Assembly (NCBI RefSeq): GCF_950023065.1
Contig: NC_088681.1
Span: 8,060,001 to 8,124,000 of the forward strand
DNA length: 64,000 bases
Source of the DNA: Planococcus citri
Lineage: Eukaryota; Arthropoda; Insecta; Hemiptera; Pseudococcidae
Reading direction: 5' to 3'
This document shows, piece after piece, positions 45,890 through 56,639 of the stretch. The notes under the pieces were generated by a model, which was not told the origin of the DNA, did not search any database, and saw nothing but the letters and a program-made list of their open reading frames with translations. Position numbers and translations under genes: made by a program. Positions within the stretch are counted from its first letter, which is position 1. Each line of letters opens with the position of its first letter.

Positions 45890-46973
45890 TAGTCAAGGAG
45901 CCCAACCTGAAATGAATGTACGAAGGGGGTTGAAATTGGGGACCCGGCCCAAAAGTTACTATATGTGGCCCTCTTTTCAGAAATGCCAGTCTGCCGATTC
46001 ACAGGCGGGGCTTTTAAGCACAGGGAAAGCTCAAAGTTCACAATTTTTTGAACTTTCAACTTGGAAAGTTTTATGGTCGAAAAAGGTGGATTCTTATAGG
46101 ATTTTTCGCGCTGAATCCGAATATGCCGGTCTGCCGACCCCTAAGTGCTCCTAAAGGGGTGCCAGACTGGGTTACAGGGGTAAAAATCGCAAAAAATGCA
46201 GTAATTTTTCAATAAATTTTTGTAAAAGTCGAATAGGTATCAAAAAGTGGCAAATTCTTGAAGAATTTCTCTCCCTGAATCGAAATATGCCAGTCTGCTA
46301 ACCCCTAAGTGCTCCCCAAGGGATACCAGCCTACTTTGAAGGGGTGAAAAATGCGAAATATTTAGGTTTTTCATGTGTTGAACGATTCTACTTATGTAAA
46401 AATATGCCATTGAAATTTTCCCAATAATCACGACTTCTTTGAATTTATGTGAACGACATGTTTCATTTATTTTGAATTTACGCCTTTCTCTTCAGCCCTG
46501 TATTAAAATGGGCAATTATACGTTATATAAAGCTGCTTTGGATAAAATTAACGATATGTTCTTCATTTTCAACCAACCCAACTACGCGCGATGGTTGTTA
46601 CTGTACTCGGAAAATCTTTTGCATGCTGAAAAATACAAGCCTGAACTTATTCAAACAGTTTTTCAAAGTGGCTCATTTGCGTTGAAGAGAACATCCAAAA
46701 GTTTCTCAAGGTCTCCAATTGATTTGGTTGTGGAGCAAACTATAAATGCAGAAGCTGGAAATAAATTGACAGGTCTAACTCATTTTCAGTCATCTATTTC
46801 AGCCCGCAACCGCAAAAAATTGTGAACTTTGAGCTTTCCCTGTGCTTAAAAGCCCCGCCTGTGAATCGGCAGACTGGCATTTCTGAAAAGAGGGCCACAT
46901 ATAGTAACTTTTGGGCCGGGTCCCCAATTTCAACCCCCTTCGTACATTCATTTCAGGTTGGGCTCCTGGACTA
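45890..46973. mobile_element. Inverted-repeat DNA element in the left LTR
   Basis: ~155-bp terminal inverted repeats: left TAGTCAAGGAGCCCAACC, right the complement of TAGTCCAGGAGCCCAACC. TAC is duplicated at 45887-45889 and 46974-46976, and the right LTR shows the empty site. It shares the TAGTC end and a 3-bp target duplication with R2. The centre carries an ORF (46439-46825) with a recognisable conserved domain end. Confidence 0.88.
46439..46825 (+). CDS. Protein fragment with a NYARW...EQTIN domain end
   Basis: A 128-codon frame (the first codon is not a secure start). The segment PNYARWLLLYSENL, FQSGSFALKRTSKSFSRSP and LVVEQTINAEAG resembles the C-terminal part of uncharacterised proteins I recall as common in hemipteran, cnidarian and other genomes with many transposons. 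That family memory is imprecise and no enzymatic role is known to me. It ends within the right terminal inverted repeat. Probably a fragment of the autonomous element's gene, or a captured exon. Confidence 0.5.
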   Translation: MNLCERHVSFILNLRLSLQPCIKMGNYTLYKAALDKINDMFFIFNQPNYARWLLLYSENLLHAEKYKPELIQTVFQSGSFALKRTSKSFSRSPIDLVVEQTINAEAGNKLTGLTHFQSSISARNRKKL

Positions 46974-47116
46974 TACGCTCTCCGTTTTTATTTACAAAAT
47001 AGTTCGTTGACCTCTTTGGTCAACATTTTTGTTTTTCAAGAATAAAGTTATTTAATTCTTCGATGTTCGTATTTTTGGAGTAAGCGATTCTCCGGTTTGT
47101 TTGGAGATTTCCTACA

Positions 47117-50100
47117 TGGTACCCGAGCGTTGGTTTTTGGTCCATGCCCTCTGTTTGTTCTTTTGGTCTGCGTAAATGAGTACGAGTACAATGCTTTCTT
47201 ATTGGTTTGAGACGACGACAACGACGACGAACGCGCTAACGAGTAATGGTGAACGTGATTTTAGTCCGTAGTAAGGGCGGCGATTTTGGTTCTCAAAGAC
47301 AAATTTTTGTATGGTGAAGAACAACGACGAAGTGATCGACAATGCCGATGGTGTATGTGTCTGGTAATGTACGAGTAATTTGAATCAGAAATGTTTTCTG
47401 AGTTATGTTGCACCTAAAAGCAATACGGTAATGAATGTATTTGGCGATTCGAATGTGTGGCGACTGACTCGGATGCGAGTAGTGACGACCTCGAAAATGG
47501 TATTCGATCGGTTAAACGTTTTTGGTAACGGTGTTAGCAGTGGTCCGAATGGTATTTTTTGGTTTTCCGTTTTGATAGTTTAGACGATGATTTTGGTGGT
47601 AACAACGTAATTGCAACGATGACGATGACGTAATTCTAAACTACGAAAACTGTGGCGTTTTTGGAAAACGGAAAATACGAGCTGTGATGTTTAAGAAACG
47701 ATCCGAGGAAATTCAAATGAGATTGAACGATTTAGTTGTATGTATTTGTACGTATATAGACGACAACGGATGGTAAAATAATATTGAATAAGTAATTCAA
47801 TCTTGACAATTTTTTATGTATCGACGTATGTTAAAAAAAAAAGTAGTTGTATTCAAACGTGGCAACAGTATTTATAGGGACGAATTTTTGGTTTTGACGT
47901 TAGGTAGTATTATAGCGAAAACGACATTATATTTTTATTGCAAGATAGTGACAAAATGGTGAACAATAATCGAATTCAATTTTACCGATGTAATGAGGTA
48001 GGCCACATTGGCAAGTGGTGTCGTTTTTTATGGTGGTGAAGTAGTAGCGCAAAGTAAGGTTTTTGGTTCTAGTCATCTGAGGAAAAGGAAACCAAAATTT
48101 TAGCCATTTGAATGGTTCTTTTGAGTATGTTTCTGCTGTGGAAAATAAATTTTTGCCGATACGAGTCAGTTAAAAGTGATCATCGTAGAAATACGTTTTT
48201 TTTTTTTTTTTTTTTCCTGAGTTTTCTATTTTTTTCAAATAAGAACGCGAGTGACAGTTTGAGGGATGATGACGCGATTTTGAGAATAATGATTAATGTC
48301 TCCGGAATTCTGAAAAATGAGAAAAGTTGCAGTAATTCTAGACAGGTGTCTTTTGGTAGTCTTTTTGTCGAAAATGAGTATGGAGTTTTACTCGAAATGT
48401 AAAATGTAAGTTATGCTCCAAATTTATCCAATAATTTGATATCCGTTTTGGCTTTATGAAAAGTTGGGCTATGATTTATTTTTTTGACAATAAACCTCGG
48501 TTTGTACACCATAAATTGTGTAGAGAAATAACGAAGGTCATTTTCGAATCCAACGGTCAGTTTGTAGTCAAATTTAAATTGAAACGAAATTATAATATTT
48601 CGGAAGCCGAATCTACTTTTTCTAAACCAATAAAATGTGGGAAGTGGGACTGGAAAATGAAAGTTTTTTTGAGAAAATGACATTGGTTGTTTAGTTCAAA
48701 ATTCCATCGCAGCAGCGACTGTTGTCAAGTCGAATGCAGTGTCTGGTTTAGAACTTCTGAAAAAATGAAAACGCTTGCGATGACATGTTGATAATTTCTG
48801 GTAAATTTGTTTCGAAGTTAATGGATAGTAGAGTAGTAGATGGTTTTAGCAATGAACGTTTCAGCGACAGTAGTGTGATAAGTAGTTTTGGTGATGATGC
48901 GTTTAGGGAAGATTTTAAAAATGACGACATGATTCTTAGTGATGTTAACGATTTGTCTCTGATTTCGGAAGAGGTGAGCGATGTTTTGTATTCATGTGAA
49001 AAAGGTTGGAAATGTTTTTGAAAACGAACATTTTTTTTTTAATGTTGTAATTACCTATTGTTTCAATTGTTGTTGGTAAACATTTAGTGCCAAAAGCGAC
49101 GAAAGTTTTCCAGCAGTGATGCTGTTGGAAGATGTAGGTAACAAAGTATTTAACAAACAAGAAACAACAACGATTTGGCCAAATCGAATAACGTAACGAT
49201 TTAACGAATGAAATAACAATAACAGTCTTTGTAACAGTAGTAAGTATTCCAGTTGTGAAATGTAAAATCTGGTAAAAGGAAAAATAACCTTTTTTAAAAA
49301 AAATTGTGTGAAATGTAAAATCCAGTAAAAGGAAAAATAACCTTTTTTTAAAAAATTGTGTGAAATGTAAAATCCGGTAAAAGGAAAAATGACCTTTTTT
49401 AAAAAATTGTGTGAAATGTAAAATCCGGTAAAAGGAAAAATAACCTTTTTTAAAAAAATTGTGTGAAGTGTAAAATCCGGTAGAAAGGAGTAAACCTTTG
49501 TTTATAAAAAAATCAGACGATGACGAAAGGGTATGTAGTGTAGGTGAAAGAAGTAAACCTGTTTTAAAAAATCAGACGACACTAGTAGTATAATATTATC
49601 AACGTGAAATTCGAGTAACATAGGTAGTCAACTGAGCAGCAATGGTCAGTCATATGGTAAGAGTAGTAGTGTAGGTGATAGTGAGTTTCTTTACAATAGT
49701 TTTGTGAATTTGGATTTTTCTGATTCAAAAAGTATGGTTTCTGATTTGTAGGAATCACAAATCTTGGATTATGATTTTGTTTCGAATGCTACAAATGACT
49801 ATGGTAGTAGTAATTACTGATTCTTTGAATTCAGTTGGTATAACATGTAAAGTAAAGTTAATGAATAATTGTACCAGTGGCAGTGTACCTACCTGAAAAG
49901 GAAGTTCCTTATACAAGTAATGAGAAAAGCTCCATCGATGGGGGGGAAGTTGTTGTCTCATGTCGATGCAGCTTTCAGAGATGAATTATTTGAAAAATAC
50001 AGTGACAAAAGCGAAAGGGTTAGTTCATGTTTTTGGAACTACCTAGGTATAGTTAATCATTTTTTTAAATACGTGGATTTATTGTGTATGACTATTGTAG

Positions 50101-50880
50101 GTAACAAGAGATTTATATGAGGCAAGTTTGATTTGGTATTTATGCGTGAAAGGTAATTGTGCCTATTGTAGATTTTGGGCAAATGTGATCGTAGTGATTG
50201 GGACAAACGTTTGTGTGGAAATTTAAGCAAAAGTTTGCAGGAATTTTTATCGATGTCGTTTTTGAAATTGTTTTTCTACTTTTTCTGGGTATAAAAGATG
50301 AAAATATATTGAAACGTATAAATTTTTGTGGTTACGAGTAACAATAACATGAATAATGAATAATCAGGTAATTCAGGCAAACAATGTGATCCGACATAGG
50401 TAGGGTTTAGAAAAATGAGCATCATTTCTTTTTCTAATTTTTCAATCTGTAATTTTTCTGAGTTTTGGTTTTTGATCAATGTTATATTGAATAATCTAAA
50501 AGAAAATATTGAAATGTTAGGATCGTTGTTTTTGTTATTGTTTTTCGTGGTAACGAGAGGTGCTGTTTGTCGAATGCTTTGAGTAAAATTAGGGTAAAAT
50601 CAGCATTTTTTGGGTCCGAATTATTTCAATTTTAGTGCACTTGTTAATTATAAAAAATCTTGCACTTGAGAAAATGATGATTGTATTCCATGTATGTTAG
50701 TTGGATGTTTTTGAAATTTTAATTGTAATGTTTTCGTGTTTGGTAATTCAAATTATAATTCGAAACAATTTGTTGAATTTAATATTACAATTGTCTAAGT
50801 TATAAGAAATCGCGTGTCATTATTAATCGTTACGTTTATGTTATATTTCACTATAGTTGGGACTAAATTTTGTGGGGGGG
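47117..50880 (+). other. Internal region of the LTR element, no intact genes
   Basis: Begins with the putative primer-binding site and ends with the purine tract. Many TAG/TGA stops interrupt every frame. Near 47975-48030 a zinc-knuckle trace reads YRCNEVGHIGKWCR with the first cysteine replaced by F (TTT for TGT). The rest is AT-rich with no recognisable RT, RNase H or integrase. It may be a non-autonomous derivative moved by enzymes from elsewhere. Confidence 0.6.
49254..49497 (+). repeat. Minisatellite, five ~50-54-bp units
   Basis: Units read GTGAAATGTAAAATCCGGTA followed by AAAGGAAAAATAACC and a T/A run. Five tandem copies with small length changes in the T and A runs. Confidence 0.85.
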
Positions 50881-51254
50881 TGTTGAAAAAATGAAAGTTT
50901 CACTTTTATTTTTGAGCAAAATTTAGTTAAAATTTGTTTTGTGTAAGAAGAAATTAATGGCTGCGCCAATTCGACAGGCGTTATAAGAATGAAATAGAAA
51001 ATAGTTGGCCATTAATTTTTTGATATTTTTAAACGTTTTTCCAGTAGTTTTGTTTTGTTTTTGCGTTCATTCGCGTCATTAATCGTAATACGAGTAAGTA
51101 GTTAAGAGCTTTACGCTCTCCGTTTTTATTTACAAAATAGTTCGTTGACCTCTTTGGTCAACATTTTTGTTTTTCAAGAATAAAGTTATTTAATTCTTCG
51201 ATGTTCGTATTTTTGGAGTAAGCGATTCTCCGGTTTGTTTGGAGATTTCCTACA
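50881..51254 (+). repeat. Right LTR (374 bp)
   Basis: TGTTGAAAAAATG...GATTTCCTACA, nearly identical to the left LTR, followed by CAAAT. Confidence 0.9.
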
Positions 51255-53378
51255 CAAATGGAGATGGAAAGCTGAAATTTACCCAACACTCCAATTTTAA
51301 AACCCTCTGCTGAAGACGACTTCAGGTGGGTTCAACTCATTTTAGAGCCTCCAGCGACTTTTTTGAAAATTACTGGAGCCTCCAGTAGACTTTTGAAACT
51401 TGAAAATTCCCCCAAGATTAATTTATCAAATGGAGTTGACAAGCTGAAATTTACTTCGCAAACTACATGGTGGTTTCAAATGGTTTTTAAGCTTCCAGCT
51501 ACTTTTAGGAAATTTCAATTTTCCAAAAAAACGGCATACAACCTATCAAAAAGGTTGCTGGAGGCTCCAAAACGACTTGAAATCCACCAGCAGTCAACTT
51601 CGTAGCGTATTGAAATTAATTTGCAGAATGAATTTTGACTCTCCATCTCAGTTTGATGAAATTTTGGGAAAATTTCAAGTTTTAAAAATCTACTGGAGGC
51701 TCCAGTAATTTTCAAAAAAGTCGCTGGAGGCTCTAAAATGAATTGAACCCACCTGAAGTCGTCTTCAGAGGGTGTTAAAATTGTAGTGTATAGAGTAAAT
51801 TTCAACTTTTCCATCTCCATTTGATGAAATTTTTTGAAAATTCAAAGTTTCAAAAATCTGGTGGAGACATCAGTAGTTTTCAAAAAGTCGCTAGAGGCTC
51901 CCAAATGAGTTGAATCCACCTGAAGTCGTCTTCAAAGGGTGTTCTATCTCCGTTTGATGAAATTTTTTTGAAATTTCAATTTTCAAAAATCTACTGCAGG
52001 CTCCAGTAATTTTCAAAAAGTCACTGGAGCCTCCAAAACGACTGAAAGTCTACCTGTAGCTGACATCGTAGCGTATTGAAATTAGTTTTCAGAATGAATT
52101 TCGGGTTTCCATCTCCATTTGGATGAAATTTTGTGGGAATTTCGAGTTTCAAAAATCTGCTGGAGGCTCCAGAACTGCTCAAAACGGGTTGAAACTGCTT
52201 CCAATCGATTTGGCATGTCAAAAATAGGGTATATCTCCAGCTCTCTTGGTCAATTTGGTAAAATTTTGATTTTTTCTCTCATTTTTGGCCTAAATTTGAT
52301 TTTCAAAAATTCATCAAAAATCGAAAAACGCACTTTAGCACTTTAAATTTTGGCAGGTGATAAATTTTTGCATGATCTCTCGATCTACCTTTGTAAGGTT
52401 TGAAAAATTTCGTGCAAGTCCTATGTTGAAACGCAAAATCTGCGATTTCGGCTGACCTGTCAATCAAAATGGCCGCCATTTTGTAAGTAAGGCCAACTTT
52501 TTTTTGGGCAAGTTTGCTTTAAAATGTTCCATAGGATGTCCCTTTTAAGAAAAAAGTTAACTCGGAGGATTGGCGGGGGGGGATGCAATTACTCCTATTG
52601 TCATATGCCGGACTATATGAAAATATCTCAAGTTTCAACATGGTGAAAATTGAGTTGGGGGCAGAAGCACTGGAGGGGTGTGAATGAGGTTAGCATAAAA
52701 TTGGACTTCATATTCGTGTTCGGGGTGTTCGAGTCATATGGAAACGACACCAACATTATGAAAATATCTGAACTTTCATAGTGAAAATTGAGGTGGGGGT
52801 AGAGGCACTGGAGGGACGTGGACGAGGGTAATATAAAATTGGACGTCATATTCGTGTTCGGGGGTTCGATTCATATGGAAACGACACCTCGTTTACCAAA
52901 AACAATAATTTACACCAGAATCCATTTTTACCCCCTCTGTAAGTTTTTTCAATTTTTGACCACGGCCCACCTCAAATTTTTTTTTTGAAAAAAATATATG
53001 TTTTTTAGGGGTCAAAAACACACTTGAAATTGCTATTCGCATTTTTGTGCCGAATCATGGTCATCGCTAAAACAGTCAAACAAAGCTAAAAAACTCAATT
53101 TTTGAGGGGAAAATATGGGTGGAGGGGGTTGAAAATTTTTGTGGGGATACCTCTTATGGATGTTCACAAAATTCTGAAAAATTAAAAATATCGGTTCACA
53201 TGGGCTGAGAAAATTTTTTATTGGGGTTTCTCAATACCGGGGGGGGGCGTCTGGGGGTCTGAAACTTTCGTGACGGAAGGTGCTCAAGGGTACCCACTAC
53301 CCACCTTCCATGCAGAAATCAACCCTGAAGCTCTCGGGGGCAAATTCATCACCATACGCTTATCCACCTATAGCCTTT

Positions 53379-54429
53379 GATCAAAAACTGAATGATTCAG
53401 TCTGGACATTATTCATGATTTCACTTCACCATTTCGGGCCACTCTGGAGCCTCCAGCGCGATTTTTGATTTCTCCTTGAAAGCGTGTGAATCAACTTGGG
53501 TAGTTGAAATTTAAACAAAAAAAGCTCGATCCCTCAAAAATGGTCAATTTTGAATTTTCAAAAATCCGCCAGAAATCGAAGAATTAATTAGGGCAGCTGT
53601 TATTTTGGTTAAGGGGGTTTCAGATCAAAGCCCTTTCCAAAAATCTTGTCCTTGTTTAAACCGAAAGCAGATAACTACATATATCTAGTGTATGTAGGTA
53701 CCTTCGAGAAGCACTATTTTTAACAAAGTCAGAATCAAGTTATGTACTTATGCTAAAATTCATTTTAGTCGAATTTAGATTCAAAATGAAAAAATCCGCA
53801 GAATCTTGTCAATATTTTTCGACAGTTTTTCAATTTTCCATTTTGAAATATTTCCTCCCGAAAATCGATTGAAGAATTAAGGGCGAAAAATTACGCTACA
53901 AAAATAGGTACCTCCTTCATTACTTCTTCGCACGTCAAAGTTGAATTATGTTCAACATGAGAAGGAAAATTTTACAAAATCGATCTATAAGAAAATGGGT
54001 ATCATTAGATAAGTATTTTCGAGAAATTGTATAATTTGCAATAGCTCAACCTATCTATACTCGAGGAGTTATTTTCATTTGAAATTTTAAATACAGCATT
54101 AAGGTACTTCGAATCTTCGATGTTCTTAAAAAATACTTAAGAAATCATTTGGCCATCGTCAATGAATGATTTATGGGTTTCAGAACAAAGAAAAACACTT
54201 TTTCTCGAAAATAATACCCCTCATTCAATACTCAAATTACCGAAAATTATGGGATCATTTAGTTTACGAAAATCGAAAAGATATCAGCGAACAGAATGGA
54301 TGTGAAATTAAAGTCACGATATCTAGAACAGTCTAAGGAATAAGTTCTCAAAAAACCGTCGCCGGAACCTTTTATCTGTTCAGTTCAAATTTATGTTAAA
54401 GTTGTGATCCTAATCAGAGTGTTTCAAAA
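53379..54429 (+). other. OR-F upstream region
   Basis: The first part has traces of the R2 repeat (CTGGAGCCTCCAG near 53445). From ~53640 to 54050 it aligns with 59490-59830, far upstream of OR-G, around TTGAATTATGTTCAACATGAG and GGGTATCATTAGA. No match to the OR-B/C/E upstream block, so OR-F has a different promoter. Confidence 0.5.
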
Positions 54430-56032
54430 ATGGAGAATATAATACACTTGGATTTTTTCGAAGAGATGTCACCCACCATGAAACACATTTACTTGGCGTA
54501 CTCGGCTGCGGGAGGAGCACTGTATGAAAATTACATCACAAGTAAATTCAAAAACCTTTATAGATGTTTATTTGGTTTTCATTATCTCTTTATAACAATC
54601 GTATCGACAATGACACTTCTCCAACAACAAGAATCCAACATCCGAGTGATCACGAATAGTGTTCTGCACTTGATATTCGTCCACTTACTGATAATAAAAG
54701 TTCTAGTTATTTATCGAGAACGAGACACTTTCCAGGCGTTATTCGATCATATGAATAAGCTTAAAGATGACGAGTTCGTTGGACCGAAATTCAATTTCAA
54801 AACAGACCAAATCAACGAGACAAACGTGCCAAAACTGAGCGTGGAAATGATCAAATATATTTTACTAAGCAACTTGGCAATGACTCTGATTAAATTTTTG
54901 CCAAAATTCATCGATTACATCCATGGACAAGAATTCTGCATCGATTACAAGTTGGATTTCATGATATCGTTTCTGGTACTCGATACGCAAAAATTCAGTT
55001 CATTCGTCATCGTTCTCAGTTTCGTACACCTGATCACCTTGTTTTATCCTATCGTCATGTACGGATCGATCTTTTTACCGGTATTGCTCTCGACTCATCT
55101 GAAAAATCAAGCGATTCGTTTGCAAAATGACATGAAATATCATACAGCAGCAGCTTTCGAGTGTTTGGAAGAGTGTGACAGGCGAGAGGAAAACATCCTA
55201 AGCGAATCTCCAAAATGCGAACACGTGAGAAATTTTCAATTACGCGATATTCAGCGGCAACGAGACAGGCATGTTCGGGAATTCATGCATAAGGTTCGCC
55301 AATGGATCAGATTTCATCAAACATGGACATCGTAAGTATTCACGTGACTTTTCCAACAACAAATGAACGTTTTCCAAATTTGAGAATAAATCGACCACTC
55401 CTTCTAAGTAAAATTCAATTCGATTTGCTTTGGTTTGTTCATAGGTGTGTTACTCTTTTTGATGAACTCGTGTCTGATCTTCTGGCCATACAAGTGACAA
55501 CCAGTTACTTTGGAATCACCGGACCAGGCTACAGCTTCGCGAAGGTAATTGTGCCTAATAAGATCAGGACATTCAGAATTTTTCAATGTTCAAATTGACC
55601 AAAAACATCCTATCTTTTAGATGATCCTGGATTCTCAAGAAATGCCACTCGAACATATTCTTTTCGTTATCGCAACCATGATTTACGTATTGGTGGATTG
55701 CAATGTTGCCAGTACTCATTCCGAAATGGTAAGGTCCACAATAAGATAGATTTTGCTCGTGTCAATTGAAAAGAAGCAGGCTAAAAATTTTCTTGTGTGT
55801 TATTTTATAGAATGATGACATTTCAGCAGCGATTTATTCTATGCCCTGGTATCACTTGCCAGTCGAGCATCAGAAAACCTTGCTACTGTTTCTCACATTG
55901 ACTCAGAATAGCCAGAAAATAAGTATTTTCAAGGTTATTCCACTAAATTTGGAACTATATCCTGAATTGTTGAATGACGCATACAGTAAAATTCAACTGA
56001 TACGTACTTTAGAAATGAATAAAATTCGCTAA
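54430..56032 (+). CDS. OR-F: odorant receptor (7tm_6), apparently intact
   Basis: Exons 54430-55331, 55445-55544, 55621-55728 and 55811-56032 join to 1332 bp, 443 residues. Introns are short (113, 76, 82 bp), phases 2, 0, 0. It forms a subclade with OR-G (exon 1 nearly identical) that differs from B/C/E in helices 1-3 (FHYLFITIVSTMTLLQQQES) and in exons 2-3 (CVTLFDELVSDLLAIQ). The last exon keeps SMPWYHLPVEHQKTLLLFLT but ends ELLNDAYSKIQLIRTLEMNK with one extra codon. No inactivating change seen. Ligand unknown. Confidence 0.87.
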
Positions 56033-56639
56033 AATAGGCAACTCACAACTCATCACATGTAATCCCTTCATTCTGTCTCTTTCGTAGCCTAAATGAGTGA
56101 CGAGACAGTATTCAATTTACTAGCCACTTATATTTTCTCAAATTTTCAATTCAAATTTCCATACACCTACTCGATGTACATAGATGTCGAATAAACTATA
56201 TACCCATTTTCTTGCAACCACAACTTTCCATTTTTCAAGTTGAATGGTGTTGCAATTTTATTACACCTCAGCACTTTGTGTAACCACTTATTTAGGTGTA
56301 CTCTTTTTTTTAATTCGCCATTTTTTTTGCACCTTTATTCGTAGCTGCACAACTTACATATGTAAGTACATTATATTTCATGTCAAATTCAGTCCTATTT
56401 CTATACCTACCTATTTTTATTTCACAATAATTTTATGATAATTGTATGTATGATAATTTGTCAAAGTATTGGTTTTATTTTTACTCACCTACTTGTATAC
56501 CAACCACTGTACTTTGTTGTGAAACAATAAATGCTAAAAAATCACATCTACACATTGAATTTTTTTCAACATGTGATTGACAAATAAGGTTCTAAAACTT
56601 TTTTTCCTCCCTCTTCTGCGGTTGGCAATACTATCTAAA
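56033..56639 (+). other. OR-F 3' flank
   Basis: AT-rich with possible poly(A) signals (GAATAAAC near 56190, CAATAAATG near 56525). No gene. Confidence 0.5.

Larger units (their letters stand above)
45656..47116 (+). repeat. Left LTR (374 bp) interrupted by a 1084-bp element
   Basis: 1461 bases total, less 1084 and a 3-bp duplication, gives exactly the 374-bp length of the right LTR. Confidence 0.9.
45656..51254 (+). mobile_element. LTR retrotransposon remnant inside R2
   Basis: LTRs of 374 bp (right 50881-51254; left 45656-47116 with a 1084-bp insert) begin TGTTGAAAAAATG and end GATTTCCTACA. The 5-bp duplication CAAAT flanks them (45651-45655, 51255-51259). TGGTACCCGAGCG follows the left LTR, as a primer-binding site should; a TGTGGGGGGG purine tract precedes the right LTR. 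The two LTRs differ at few positions (for example TACGTAG versus TAAGTAG), so the insertion is young. The internal 3.8 kb has no intact pol. A degraded gag knuckle suggests descent from a coding element, perhaps Copia-like. Confidence 0.85.
44982..52615. mobile_element. Foldback element R2, holding an LTR retrotransposon
   Basis: Ends are TAGTCCGGCATATGACAAT... and its complement ...GCCGGACTA. A 3-bp duplication TAT flanks it: the flanks join to the ACATTATGAAAATAT motif found uninterrupted in neighbouring R1 units. R2's own sequence is 44982-45655 plus 51255-52615, about 2.0 kb. It consists of ~160-170-bp units with a CTGGAGGCTCCAG palindrome, in opposite orientation in the two halves. Another copy fills intron 2 of OR-G. 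Confidence 0.85.
43437..53378. mobile_element. Foldback element R1, split by nested insertions
   Basis: The left end AAAGGCTATAGGTGGATAAG and the right end CTTATCCACCTATAGCCTTT are complements; the arms match for hundreds of bases (43440-43870 against 52850-53375). Inside are ~140-bp tandem units (see 43840-44480), inverted in the second half. The second foldback element R2 sits within it at 44982-52615. Without the insertions R1 would be about 2.3 kb. No coding sequence of its own. Confidence 0.82.

Noticed and set aside
46822..47010. Short ORF next to the NYARW-type fragment
   Set aside because: It lies in the terminal inverted repeat and LTR; no conserved features.
48112..48402. ORFs in the LTR element interior as gag or pol genes
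   Set aside because: Low-complexity peptides with no retroviral motifs; frames are short and unconnected.
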